From NCBI RefSeq assembly GCF_036417845.1, contig NC_089980.1, positions 54,992,501-55,056,500 of the forward strand: DNA of 64,000 nt. The letters are read 5' to 3'. The position numbers and the translations under genes are program-made. Below the pieces are notes generated by a model. The model was given only the letters and a program-made list of their open reading frames with translations. It did no database searches and had not been told where the DNA came from. Source of the DNA: Apteryx mantelli. Its lineage: Eukaryota > Chordata > Aves > Apterygiformes > Apterygidae. Below are positions 24,611 to 36,720 of the stretch, in pieces (position 1 is the first letter of the stretch; every line of letters begins with the position of its first letter).

Positions 24611-27600
24611 GAACTGACAAAGAAAACAGGCAAAAAAAGCTTCTGGGGATCCCCCTGCCACCACCCATCCCTAGCTGAGAAAATAAAAGGTTTACTAGTT
24701 GTCAAGCTGGGCGAACAGGAACTTAAAGGAAAAAGACACAAGATGGGAAAAAAACTGTCAAAAAAAGAATTGGCTCTGAGCAAAGGGAATAAAGAAACTC
24801 CCCAAGAAGTAGCCAAAATGGTACAGGGATGCAGTGTTGAAGAGCTGTAGCTGAAACATCAGCATTATTTCATAGGATTTGTATTAACCAAAGCAAGTGA
24901 TTCTCACTCCATCCTTAGTTTATTATCTCATGAGGGAATAACAAATTGGAGGAAAAGTATCATCCAAAACAGAATGAAAAAGAGAAAAGAATGTATAAGG
25001 TCCTTCAGTATATGAAGGTCCTGTGCTCCAGCCCAGCTTCTTAGATTCTGAATGCAACCTGGAGTTCAACATTACCAATACATTTTTGTATATTTTTGCT
25101 AATAAATGTCCTAAACACTGCTGTCAGTAATGCGTTAAGCTGAAGGGAAAAAAAAATCCTAGTAGGATCCTTGCATTTGTGTATGTGTGTCTCTGTTCTT
25201 GAACAGAGGTTGCCAGAGAACACGAGCAGGGGAATCATGAGTCAACAATGTTTTATGTTCACATAATGTCCTTTGGGATTGCATATGTTCTAGCACAAAG
25301 CCATATGTTATGTGATCATGGAGAATAAGGGTTTAATTGTTACTATTATATACGGCCATCGTTTTGTTTTGATGGATCAAGTGAGCATTGTTTGCACAGA
25401 AAGCACCATAAAGTCTACATTTCAAGCCAAGTGGCTAAACAAAGCAGTACCCTTTTCCATATGTTACGTGAACTTCGTTATTACCCTTCACATTTGGAAC
25501 TGGAGGTGACATTCTTTTTTTCATGCATTACTTTTTTGGCATTTCATATTTAAATCTTCAAAAAAAATGTCATTGCAAAAAAATGTAGGAGGAGGCTATT
25601 CTCATCAGCATTTCAGGACAGAATCTCAAGAAACTGGATATTCTCCCCAGCAAAGAGATAAAAACCTCAATATGTCAGTAAGCAGCAACACAAGAATATG
25701 CAGACAGCAACACTGATCAGTCATGCTTTGTCTGTAGCTGGGGGCATATCTTACATGATGTATCATCTTAAGCTGTGCTGTGTAGCATGATGCCTTTAAA
25801 CTAGAGTTCACATATATTGTTCCCAGGCAGCGTAACCACTTAGTGTAAGACTGATCTTCAGTATCAAAATTCACACAAAATCTTTGAATCATTTTGCTAC
25901 CTGGACCCCAGAAACAGAGACAGCAGAGGATGAGAGGGAGAGGGATGGCTGATGGTGGGGGAAAGAGAGCCAGGACATCCCAGTGTTATCCTAATTGATG
26001 CATATATTTTACATTACAACAGCCCAGAATCTTGCATCAGCTGAGAGAATCTATGCTGAATTTCACATACATGAGTTATAAACATGCCTATCTACTTCAC
26101 TGTGAATATCCCAAGCCATGCAAGGTGCCTGGAAGAAACACCTACAGCTTTGTCTTCCCGTGTAGAACAGTTAAAATGAATATAGAGGAGTAGTGTGTCC
26201 TTGCAGGAAAAGCTGGTGCCTTATTAATACTGTTTGACTCCTCAATAAGACAGGCATAGTTCTGAGCCATACAGTTAAATACATTTCTCCTCTGCGAGAC
26301 ACATTGGAGGACTTCTGTGGCTTCTGTCTTAAGGCAACTTCAGCGAAGTGAAAGACACAGCTAGGCAATCTGAAGCTTCCTGACACACAGATACATTTCT
26401 GCAAGTTTTCTCTGCCCATCAAATATCCATTCAGTCAGGAAAGAAAGAATTTAAAGCAATTAAAACCTTCTAAGAGAGAAATTTCAACCAATTTAATAGA
26501 ACCTGGGAATAATCAATGCCATAGCATGCTGAGTTCAACACGTATGTTAAATACACTAACAGCGAGTACTAATCTCTGGTTAACACTCTGGCTGCAGTGA
26601 CACCAGTGAGTTCTACAGACCCAAGAATTTTAACTCTTTTCATCTCCACATTTTTACCATTATCAATATTCACATCAAGTGAGTATCTTGGTAAAGAAAT
26701 CTATTCACTAGGAAACAGAAAATCTGTGCAACAGGAAACTTTAAAAACTACCAACAAGAATATTATTTTACATTCCACATTGCATTTCAGAGTCATTTGT
26801 ATGGAGACTCACTGCTTTTATTTTCCTTTAAAACTGTATTTAACTTTTTACTCCTTAATTTGGATTTTGAAAGGTCATCCAATGTTAGAAAGAGACCGTA
26901 AGAAAGTGGTATAAGGCTGTAGGCTAGAAGCACTTGAAATGTTGTTTTTCCTTCCTATTTAAAGGCATGGCCAAGGCTATGAATAACTCACTCCTGATTG
27001 TTTGTTACTAACAGAATTGGCTTTCTATCACGGAAACACACAAACACCACCAAGACAATCAATCTCAAAGAATTAATATTCAAATCTAACTTAATTTTCA
27101 TTAGTAGGATACAAACAAACTCCTCTCAGCCACCCACTGAGTTACCCAGAAGTAGAAATGACATCGGAATTTCTTTATTATGTTTACAAGAAACATGAGC
27201 TGCTTTTGTGCATTCAGTAACTTTCTGTGTACTGCATGTGTGTCAGTACTAACTCATCTCTATGTGTACTGATCCTTTGTGTACTTCTCCTGGGAGACAT
27301 TGCCAAGCCTGGCTAATATGAGTAATTTTGAATATAGACTTTCAACGCACATGAAAAAAGGCTTAGGTAGCATTCTGCCAAGGCCAGAGCAACTAAATCA
27401 AGCTGGAATCTGAAATGCTTTTGAATCCTTTCAAAGGGATGTTTGATTCTCTTAGCTTAGAATTAAGAGCATCTTTTTCGGCCTCCCTGTGATTGGTTTA
27501 TCACGGCAATGCAATGCAATGGTATTTCATGCCCACTTAGATCATCTGTAAAGCAGGATAAACTTCAGACCCTAATGACTGAATTTCATTTTCCAGCCTA

Positions 27601-28849
27601 GAGAAACAGCCTTCATTTCTGCACAGGCGTGATTTCCAGGTTGTGTCTAGGAGGACGCCCGCAAGGCTAGATATTCCACAGTGTTACCTGCAAATGATGT
27701 CTGGGTGGAACAGGAGGACTTAGGACATCTAACAGACATCCCACAGACCTGTCACAGCCATATCCCAACTAACACGGTGGGTGCAGACCCTGCACATGCA
27801 CAGACCATCAGGGCAGTGCTATGTGCTATGGTCAAAACCTTCCAACACACTGGCTCTCCAGCGCATGAAGCATGGCAATGCACTAAGCAACCTCCATAAA
27901 TCCCCTGCAGTCTGGGTTCTCCTGATAGAAACACAGGAGCCCTTTAGGAGCAGGTCCTGCAATAATAGAAATGACAGATTTGGATGGCAAGCAATTAAAA
28001 CTTCAGCTGGAGTCAAGGAAAGCCACTCCCACTTCCTGCTTCATTCAACAAAGCAAAGTCAATATGATTTGGAGTTGTGGTTCTGCTATTAAATTTAGAC
28101 CACTCCAACACAAAGCGATCTGCCAGGTCTGGCAGCTCTCCAGGGGGCTGCACTGAAAAAATATACTTCTCACAGTCTGAATGTGCCTGGAGGTACCATG
28201 CGGTTGCTGTGCACTGGGACACAATCTGAATCTACTACTTTTTCTGGGATTTTGCCAGTAAGTCTAGTCATAACCTCATCTTCTGACTGAAGCATTTTTG
28301 TAAATGAGAAACTGTTTAACAGACAAGGATTTATGTGACAAAAATGTGAAAAATGCATTCTTTTTCACTCCTGCAAAATACAACATGGAAGTGAGAAGGA
28401 GTTGATGAGAATGGGCTGTTCTTAACCTGGGAATTTGGGATTTCAGGGCATCTATGAGAACACTAGTGGAAAGGAAGGCAATTCACTTATTAAAGTAGCA
28501 TATGCTTTGACCAGCATTTTTTATTCTCTGAAAAGGCAGAGTAGCAGGATTCTCTTCTAGGCTGAATTTACAGAGGTCCCCTGTAAGAGCAAATGGCCAC
28601 TAGTTCTAGCCCCCTTAAAATCAGATCTGTACATTTCTTGAGTTCATTGAAATGGGACAGGTAACTAGATCTGGTTGAAGTTTTACCATAGAGTGAGTTT
28701 TCCACGGGAAAAGATTGATTCTGTGTCAACTTCAGAAAAAAACCTGGCACATTTCTTGCAGTGGGCTGGGTATTTATTTTTTAATTCAGCCTGCCTATGC
28801 CTTAAACTCCTACTTCCTCTGCGCATATCATGGCAAGCAAGCGGTATGG

Positions 28850-29230
28850 GGCTTTCATTTCTCCACTTTTTCTCAGGGTCCCCAGGAAGATGCCAGGGAT
28901 CTGGAGGCTGTGGGGTTTCCAGATCTCAGAGGCTACTGCAAGCTGAGTGAGCAGCTCATCAGTCCTCCAGGCTTTCTGCCCCTACCCTGTGGGCCACCCC
29001 GGAGGTCAAGCCACAGGCTCCAGGTGAGCTCCCTGCCCGCTGACAGGTTAGACCCCAGAATCCTCATCAGGTTGGTTCCCAGATCCCAGATCTGCAGGTT
29101 CCCAGGCTCTGCTGTTTCCTGCACTACTTGGAAACCAGAGCAGCTGTTAGCTGGTTCCTAGACCTCATCTGGGATCTTGGGGGTCCCCTTCTCAGGTATC
29201 TGACTTGCCAGCTAACCATCTTCCCATGCT
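28850..29230. other. GC-rich block with recurring short words, unclassified
   Basis: About 380 bases rich in G and C. Related short words recur: 'ccagatctcaga' (28919-28930), 'cccagatcccagatctgcag' (29079-29098), 'gggatctggagg' (28896-28907) and 'gggatcttgggg' (29171-29182). The recurrence of GATCT/GATCC words suggests degenerate tandem structure or a repeat family. CpGs are few, so it does not look like a typical CpG-island promoter. Frames through it stay open on both strands. Confidence 0.45.
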
Positions 29231-29984
29231 CCCTGTCACCTTAAAAAGCAAGGCAGTGAAGAGGTAGGCATCCTGTCTGGCTGCAAACTAGCAAAATGTC
29301 TCATTTTGTGTCTCATGAAATAGAATTTCCTGGAAATCACCCACATTGCAAAATAAACCCCAAAGCCTGCCCTTTGTCATTTTGTCCTCATTCAAAAAAA
29401 AGCATTTTTTTAAATACAGTAAAATTTCCTAGGGAAGGATTCTCATTTCCCCAGCACCACTGATGGAGCTATTTGTTAATTCCATTTCAGATGGAAGCCA
29501 GATACACATTTCCTCTCTGAAGTGGGCAGACAAAGGAAGGGCGAGGGGAGCACAGCTGAATGTGGCTGTAACTTTGAACTTTTGCAAAGCTCTATCCCTT
29601 AAGGAAAAAATGCCAAAGATGAGTTCTGGAGTCTCAGGCACTTCATTTGAGCCTTTTTTGCTCCAAATAAAGTCTGGAAGAACCCTTTTTGCAATGAATG
29701 ACAAACAGCAAAAGCAAAAGAGTGCATATATCTAGAGGAAGGGCTAAGAGACCAACGAAAGCCCAGAGTGTCTTTTTCTGACACTACTTTTCAGTCCAGA
29801 CTTTTATGTTAGGAAGCTTTTCCAACTGAATACTAATGAAGTGGGGGTTCCCATTGGAGAAGAGATGGCTGTAGCAGTTCATTTCATTTTATTTATCCTT
29901 TTTAAAAAAAACATCTCATGTCTATCACACAGGAAGCCAGTTCTACAGGGAACACTATTCAGTGAGTTACCTGACATTAGGGAC

Positions 29985-30075
29985 CCATGAGACTGGACTC
30001 AGGATCTTTGGCATAAAAACCTTTCTGCTTTAGCTATAGCTTTCTGCAACCTTGGAAAAGCCAATTAGACTAAAA
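29985..30075 (+). repeat. Possible MIR-like SINE relic
   Basis: The stretch 'gactggactcaggatctttgg' followed by 'tttctgcaaccttggaaaa' and 'gccaatta' resembles the sauropsid MIR-like order (a 'ggactc' B-box-side block, then 'tgtgaccttgggcaagtca'). The characteristic 'cctcagtttcc' box downstream is only weakly present, near 30105. Support is limited to word order and short matches, so this is a low-confidence call. Confidence 0.3.
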
Positions 30076-33000
30076 CGAATACCTAAAATCAGACATGTAA
30101 CCAGCCTCATTTTCTAGATATCCTTTCCTCCTTTCCGGTTAGAGGAAGGATAGGGACTTTATGTTCCCAGTGAATCTCAGAGAAGATTGGGGCTTGAAGC
30201 TCTTGTTATCTTTCACATAATTTGGCAACCTACTAGAGAGGAATTTGGAAAAAAAACGCTATAAGAGGAAACCTCACCCTGCTTACAGGTTTCCCTCTGG
30301 GAGAAAGCTATTTCCCTTCCTAATTACATTTTTTATAGGTGTCTTATTAAGTAATGTATCAACTACTTACATTAAATATTAAATGCTGCATAGGGATGTT
30401 GCTGCGTGTTAGTTCCAGTTGTCATTTATTGGCTTTAATATGTTTTTCCAGCCTGCCTGCCAGAGGACTATGTAGGCTGATGATGGTGTGTGTATAATAT
30501 GACATATATAAAGAGTGTGCAACTTCATTACCCTCAGTGAATGTATACTTTGAAGAAAAATGTCTTAAATCTCCAGTCTCCTCCATCCAAATTATATATT
30601 TTTACATCATCCCTACAGTCTTTATTTTAGTCGTTGTATTTTAGATTATTCTGACTGTTCTCAGCATGCAGATCATTTCAGGTGTTTAGAAGAGAAATAA
30701 TAACTAAGATTATTTGCATTAGGGTACAGAGAGGCAATCTGGAAAATGCAAGAGTTTAAAATACTTATAAAGCTGGACAATAAAAATATTGGTAAGTCTC
30801 CTGAATGAAATCTGAAATGAGATCTTTACAAACATCTTATTATACAACTTCGTTTTCTTAATTGATTTCAGTATATCTTACTATTATGAAATCAGAGAAC
30901 TGCAATGGGTGAAAAAGATTTTGGATGAGTAAATGAAGAAAAAAACATACTACTCTCTTAGGACAGAAGAAGATAATTTACATTAACTGCATCCCAGAGT
31001 TCCACATTGTGCTTCACTTGTCAGAGGTAAATTCTCTGTTATGACATCATGGGTGGGAAGAAAGAGGAAGAACATGTAAAAGAAAACAGATCACCATGTC
31101 AGACCACTAATCGCAGTGGCTTCAACTAGAGGAGAAAAAAAGTTTTTTCCAACTGTATTTCTCATAGCCCAGATTCACATATGGTTGAAGGCATTTCATT
31201 CATTTGTTCAGTTTCTATTTCCTTTCCTTGAGATGCCTTTTTATCTACAATTGTGGAGAGTGTATTTTATATTCATTAGTCTAAGCTCCCCCCGGTGTAA
31301 TCCTAGCTAAGTATATGGAGTTAGGCCAGGAATACTGTCAGCCTCTGGTCTCCTTCTTTCTAGAATCATTACCACCTGAAGCCAGCACCCTCCCCTGGGA
31401 CACAGCTTTTTGGTCAGCAAGTCAGAGTGTGCAGACATGAGGCAACACTTTCTGCCCTGGGATTGGTAGCTGCCTATGAGACTTGTCTACAAATTGGTAA
31501 AATGAGATACCTTTGGGCATTGTGGGAGAGCAAACTATATACCATCATTTCTCTTTTCCAAAATGAGAACTTAAATGGCAAATTTAGGTGCAGGTGCTGC
31601 CCTGGGAAAGTAAAAAGTGCTTAATCCAAGCATTTTGGCAGATCTCTGAGTCATAGCATGGAAGTAGAACTGCAGCTACATTACTACTCTGCGCTGTTAC
31701 TTTTCACAGCTCGCACTGCAAGTCAGCTCTAGGATGAGTTTGCTATTCCAGACTCCACAAACAAACAGAAAGTGTTCAACCAGAACTCCAGTTAACCCCA
31801 AATTTGGGCCTCTATTTACGTTACAGCTGCCATTTCTGACTTGGTGTCTCACTGTGGTTCAAAATAATGGAATGTGCAACAAAGATTTGCCTATGCACAC
31901 GCTTCTTCCCTGGAAGAGCAGAACTCAGCCTGGCTGGTCACATCTCAGTGCTCAAGCAGAAAGACTCTGGGTAATGCTTATGGAGGATTAGAACACTTCT
32001 TTTTTTTTTCCATGCAGAGACTAAAAAATGTTGTATTAACAAGGCTCAAGACTAATAAGGTTCAAAACTTCCGAATTCTGTCTTCTTTTAAAATGAAAAC
32101 AAGGGACTGCAAATTCAGGTTTACTTTTATCCTTTGCTTTCATTGCTATTAAATGCCACATCAAGATCCTGAAACAATGGGGGAAATGCTTATTTCAGAT
32201 AGTCTGCATTTTTCCTCTGGTCTTAAGAAAACTGTATAATTCTTTTCTTCCGTTAATCCAACCGTTCAGAGAAATGTTATGCAATAATATTGCAAGCTCC
32301 CTGTGTATTTGACACAGCTAATGAGAGAAACAGCAGCTGGGAGCCTACCAGTCAGTCTCCTGGAACTGCCAGTCCTGTAGTGGAATGTTGTAGCCTTTAC
32401 ATGAAAGCTTCATAAATATTCAGAAAATGCTAACTTGAAGGATAAAGTAGCAATCTATCTTTTTACTAGTCCTTTCCAAAAGTTGCAAATCCCCTCAGTT
32501 TGAGCAAACACAGCCAAACTGCAGAGTTTGGTGCTTCTGAAATACAAGGCCTCTGGAGGGAAGAAAAGTCAGAATTTTAACTACTCTCACTTTTACCAGT
32601 GCAAATGAGGAATGGCTCTTTGAAAATGAATGCAGAGATTAGGTGTACAACAAATGTGAAGTCATTGTGACTAACATGCTTGGTCTAAGTGTGAAATTCT
32701 GCTTGCTTTTCTCATAGTAGGAACCCTCCTTGAAGCTAGCAGGAGAGTCAGGCCAATGGAATTTTTTCAAAACAAAAATTTTTTCAGATAATTTTTTTTT
32801 TAAGTGTATATATACATATGTGCAACAATGAGTGCTTGTTTTTTACAAGAGGGGACAAGTGCACCTTAACAAAATCTTGACGAGCAAAGGAATACAACAT
32901 TTGCTCTACGACATAGCAAAGTAATGACAGCACTCACATGCTGTTGACCTCAACTAGTAACATAGCAGTAAAAGCTGAAGTGCCTTGTCTCCACTGGAAC

Positions 33001-33179
33001 ACAAGAACAAGACAGTAATTTCAGTTAGTTATTTCACTGAATGTCCATCCCTCCCCAAATTAAAATAAATGAAAGAAAAAGAACACCTTCCTTGGCAGTT
33101 AATAGATAACTAGAAGCCAACTCAGCAGGCGACTGACTTCCTCCACCCTCCTGAATCATTACTGTGCACTTATTAGATT

Positions 33180-33975
33180 TACAGGTAATAATAAATTAGG
33201 AGGTGCTGGAGGCACTTGGGAACACAGGATAAGAATTCAGTATGATCTCAGCCGATTGGAAAATGAGCTGAAATATGTGGGAAAAAAAGTCAACGTGGAA
33301 AAGTGTGAAGTTATGCAATTAGGAAGAAAGACTCAGCTGCACACTTCTGAAATGGGCAGCAACTATCCTGCTAGCAGCTCCTTAGAAAAGGTTCCAGCAA
33401 ACCTATGGGGTGAACACGAGTCAGTCGTGCCATGTTGCTGTACACAAACTAAGCACCACAGTAGAATGCTGAATCAGGAGAGCCAGATGTGAGATGCATC
33501 AAGCCATGCCTTCAGCCTACACAGCACTGATATGGCAGACAGTGGTGTAACCTGCTGGGAGCACTGCACTTCCAGAAAGAGGAACATGGACTGGAGAAAA
33601 TACAGAGAACAACAAAAATGAATGGGAAACATGACCTATGAGGAGAGACTGAGAGACCTGACTTTGTTTAGAGTAGAAAAGTCTGAGGGGAGACATGATA
33701 ACAATCTTCAAGAATGTATAAAATTGCTGCAAAGAGGAGGCAATAAATTATGCCTGTGCCTAATGGGTTAGGACAAAGACTAATGGGTTTAAATCTCAGC
33801 TAGAGAATTTACCACCTGGAGAAGCTGTGGAATCACTATCACCAGAGGTTTTTAGGAACAGGTTAGGCAAACATCTGTCAAGAATGATTTAGCTGTAGCT
33901 GCTTTGGGCTCAGGGGCTGGCCTTTTGATATGACTTCTCAAGGTTTTTCTTTCTTCTGTAACTGGATGACAGGAT
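33180..33975 (+). mobile_element. Ancient, decayed CR1/L3-type LINE fragment
   Basis: This is a heavily mutated LINE fragment in plus orientation. Conceptual translation gives CR1 ORF2 landmarks in order. NKLGGAGGTWEHRIRIQYDL appears near 33195-33250, equivalent to the part just after the catalytic FADD. RLENELKYVGKKVNVEKCEV follows near 33252-33312, then MQLGRK. After a poorly matching stretch, YEERLRDLTLFRVEK appears near 33637-33682. LRGDMITIFKNV then appears in a shifted frame near 33685-33720, so at least one small indel lies between them. The end (33930-33975) resembles the CR1 3' UTR read in sense. The many stops and frame changes, and the poor match to the young copy, show an old insertion. 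The 76-codon open stretch over 33256-33492 is a remnant of this element and not a host gene. Confidence 0.85.
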
Positions 33976-34966
33976 CAAACTAATTACCACATCTTAAAAC
34001 ACTTTTCTGTTCAAGGCAGACTTTTTTCCAGTAACAAAAAAGCAAAACAAAACCCAACCAATCAAAAACTCTCCTTTCCTTCACTTGCATGGAAGTGAAG
34101 ATGCGAGGTCAATTGTTCACATTAGTTAAGACACTGCAAATGTTTCACTCTGGTTCATCTAATTTGGGCCAAGACATAAGATTAGTCTGGATGCTTTAAA
34201 GCAATCCAGGAACGGAATACATTTCACTTTATGTTAAATCAAATTCATTGTTGCTATAATTCTACTCACTAATGCCACAGCATTTACATTAACAATGTGT
34301 TTGGTCCAATATCTTGTTTTCAGCAACATTCTGCTTTCATAGAAATATATACAACAAGGACCTTTAGTTAAACTTTACCTTTTGGATTAAGATGTATTTT
34401 TCAGGTAAATACACTATATTCACATCAAATATGTAATGATTTAACATAAAACAGTTAATATGGAACTTGCTTGTCATCTCAGTAACCTCTGCAGGCCTCC
34501 TCTGGTGTATGTTGCTTTCAGAGCTTCAACTATTCACTCACAAAAATCATTATAAATATATTGTTATCCCTTGAACGTTATTATAACGCCTGGGACAGAG
34601 TCCACTCACAGCATCACTGTGTGAGTTTTCAAAACTTAATGGAATTACTCCTGCTTTATGAAGTGTAGAATTCTGAAGAGCAGACTCTGGCTTAAGTGAT
34701 CATGGGAATATTGATAGGTATAAATACAATTTAGATAATAAGATAAAAAGTAATATCATCCTGATACATCTTACTGTCCTTGAGTATGATTGCTCTTTTA
34801 AATCTGTAAAGACTTCAAAGAAGGCAGTATGTATTCCACTGTATGCTGATAGCCTTCCATTTGTGTTGGTATGTATTTTAGAATTGCAGCTCATGCACTG
34901 AAGCAGGTCATCCAAGAATGATATTAATACCAATTTCATACTATGCCACTTCATTTTTATTTATGC

Positions 34967-34979
34967 CACACACACACAC
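34967..34979 (+). repeat. Short CA microsatellite
   Basis: There are about 6.5 CA units, perfect but short. Confidence 0.8.
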
Positions 34980-36199
34980 CCTTGCTGTTCAGAAATTGTT
35001 TATGCTATTTTTATTGTTATTTTTCCCTCCTGCAATAAAATACTGTAAGACAGACTTTTTTGTTGTCCAAAAGGGAAAATTTGATTCATGATGCAATTTT
35101 AAAAACATAACTGGGCATCATAAAAAGAAGAAACAATGTAGGGAAAACAAGGGTAAATGTCACCGACTACCTCCAGACATTCTGATATAATTTAACTGTG
35201 TATTTAAATGCAATTGTCATGTATAATGGAAAGCAATATAGTCCTGAAGAATACATCTGAAGAACACTTTTTTTCCATGGTGAGCAAAGGAAATGGCAGA
35301 GGTAGAACTATGGCAGAGCCAGAGGAAAGGAGAGTTTGTTCATGGGCTTGCTCTCCTCCTTCTCCTATAACAGTGCAAACCAGACTTGTCCTCCTCCCCT
35401 GGGGCCACAGTAGGGTGTGAGTGCTGGAAAGCCACTCCTCACCTTGTGCTTCTCTGTAATATTCTTTAAAAAGCACTCTTGTTGGTAATGGTGGGTAGTT
35501 TGGCTTTTATATTCCTGTAACTTCCTCCATCTTCCAAACCCCTGTTGATTTCCCCACACCCTTCCTCTGCATCATAGTCGTCTTCTTCCTCTTTCCTGAC
35601 ACAGGTTTTTTCCTTCTTCCCTGTTTCCTACAACTATTTAAGCCTTGCTACTATTTCTATATGCTCCTTCCCACCCTTCTATCCTTACCTCCATGCTCAT
35701 ATTACACATCCTCTGTCTACTCAATATCTGCAAAACATGGTCCAGCACTGCTACTCTCCCATGCTTTTCACCACCCCCACTTCTACTGCTGTCCTTGAAA
35801 TGCCACTCTATCCATTCCTGCTCTGAAACAATCTCAGTCACCCACAACAGCTTTGTTTCTCACTATTCTGTGTTCTTGTGACTCAAGGAAATCAAGATCT
35901 CTTTGTTTGCCTTTGCCTCAGCAGCCACCTGCTCCTTTCATATCCCATACTCTAGATTGGACAGTGCAGAGGTAAAGGGGAGAAATGTGTGTGTGGGAAT
36001 TCTCACTCTCTCTTTCTCTTTCATATCCATCTCTCATCCTTGCTGAGTTTATTGACTTGATCCCTGAGCTCCAGGTCTGCTCCAGATTACCTCTGTATTA
36101 GACCTGCACCTCTAGTTCAACTCTTTAGATGCTGCAATATTGCACTGACTATTAATAACTTTAAAGATTTGCTTTAATTCCCATTTATTACTACAAGCA

Positions 36200-36720
36200 A
36201 GCATTCACACAATCAGGCCCTTGAGTGCAACCTCGCCCGCTTTCACCTCCTACGGGTTTGTCTGACTGGGGTTGGGTGAACTTTTGGTGCAGCTGTGAGG
36301 ACTTGAATCAAAGAGCTTTATGGGAAGAGCTCTGTAAGGAAAAGCTGTGAGGGGCAGAAGCCTGATCCCCTTCACTCAGGAGCAGCTTTAAAGCTCAGGC
36401 TTTCACTGTCTGCCTGAGCTATGCTGCAGGTATCTAGCAGCGGCTCTTATATCATCCTAATTCTGACCCGGATCTTGACCCACTCACTTGACTTCCTGAC
36501 TTGACTTCAAACCTGCCTCATCAGTACAAACATGCCTGGAGATCTGGACTGTTGGTTGAACCTGGCTTTTGCTGCCTGGCCTGCCCTGCTCGCTTTGCTG
36601 TGTATTGGGTCCTTGCAGTGAGGCAGCTGCCTCTGCCTGCCTTTCTGTGAGCCTTGCCTCCCGGCTGGCTTTCCCTTATGGAGCAGCCTGCTCTTCCTGC
36701 TCTCTGACATGCAGGCACAT
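36200..36720. other. GC-rich block, possible unclassified repeat insertion
   Basis: About 520 bases stand out from AT-rich flanks. Features are 'gacttcctgacttgacttca' (36490-36509), an imperfect direct repeat of the 'gacttgactt' type, plus runs of 'ctgcctggcctgccctgctc' character (36571-36590). Composition and word use suggest an LTR or satellite-derived piece, but I find no TG...CA ends or target duplication that I can defend. Confidence 0.4.

Larger units (their letters stand above)
18377..33179. other. Unassigned DNA with old SINE traces and two GC-rich blocks
   Basis: This contains the MIR-like traces at 23465 and 29985 and two GC-rich blocks listed separately. The longest open frame is 148 codons (28715-29161, plus) and lies in the 28850-29230 GC-rich block. 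It has no recognisable domain, and an 87-codon frame and a 63-codon opposite-strand frame overlap it, which points to base composition and not coding. Confidence 0.55.

Noticed and set aside
28715..29161. 148-codon plus-strand open frame
   Set aside because: It lies in a GC-rich block where stops are rare on both strands. No domain, no signal peptide and no conserved-looking segment.
31430..31545. Possible MIR-like words ('ttggtaaaatgagatacc')
   Set aside because: There is a single weak block without the preceding 'ctcagttt' box or the following 'ttgtgagg' block.
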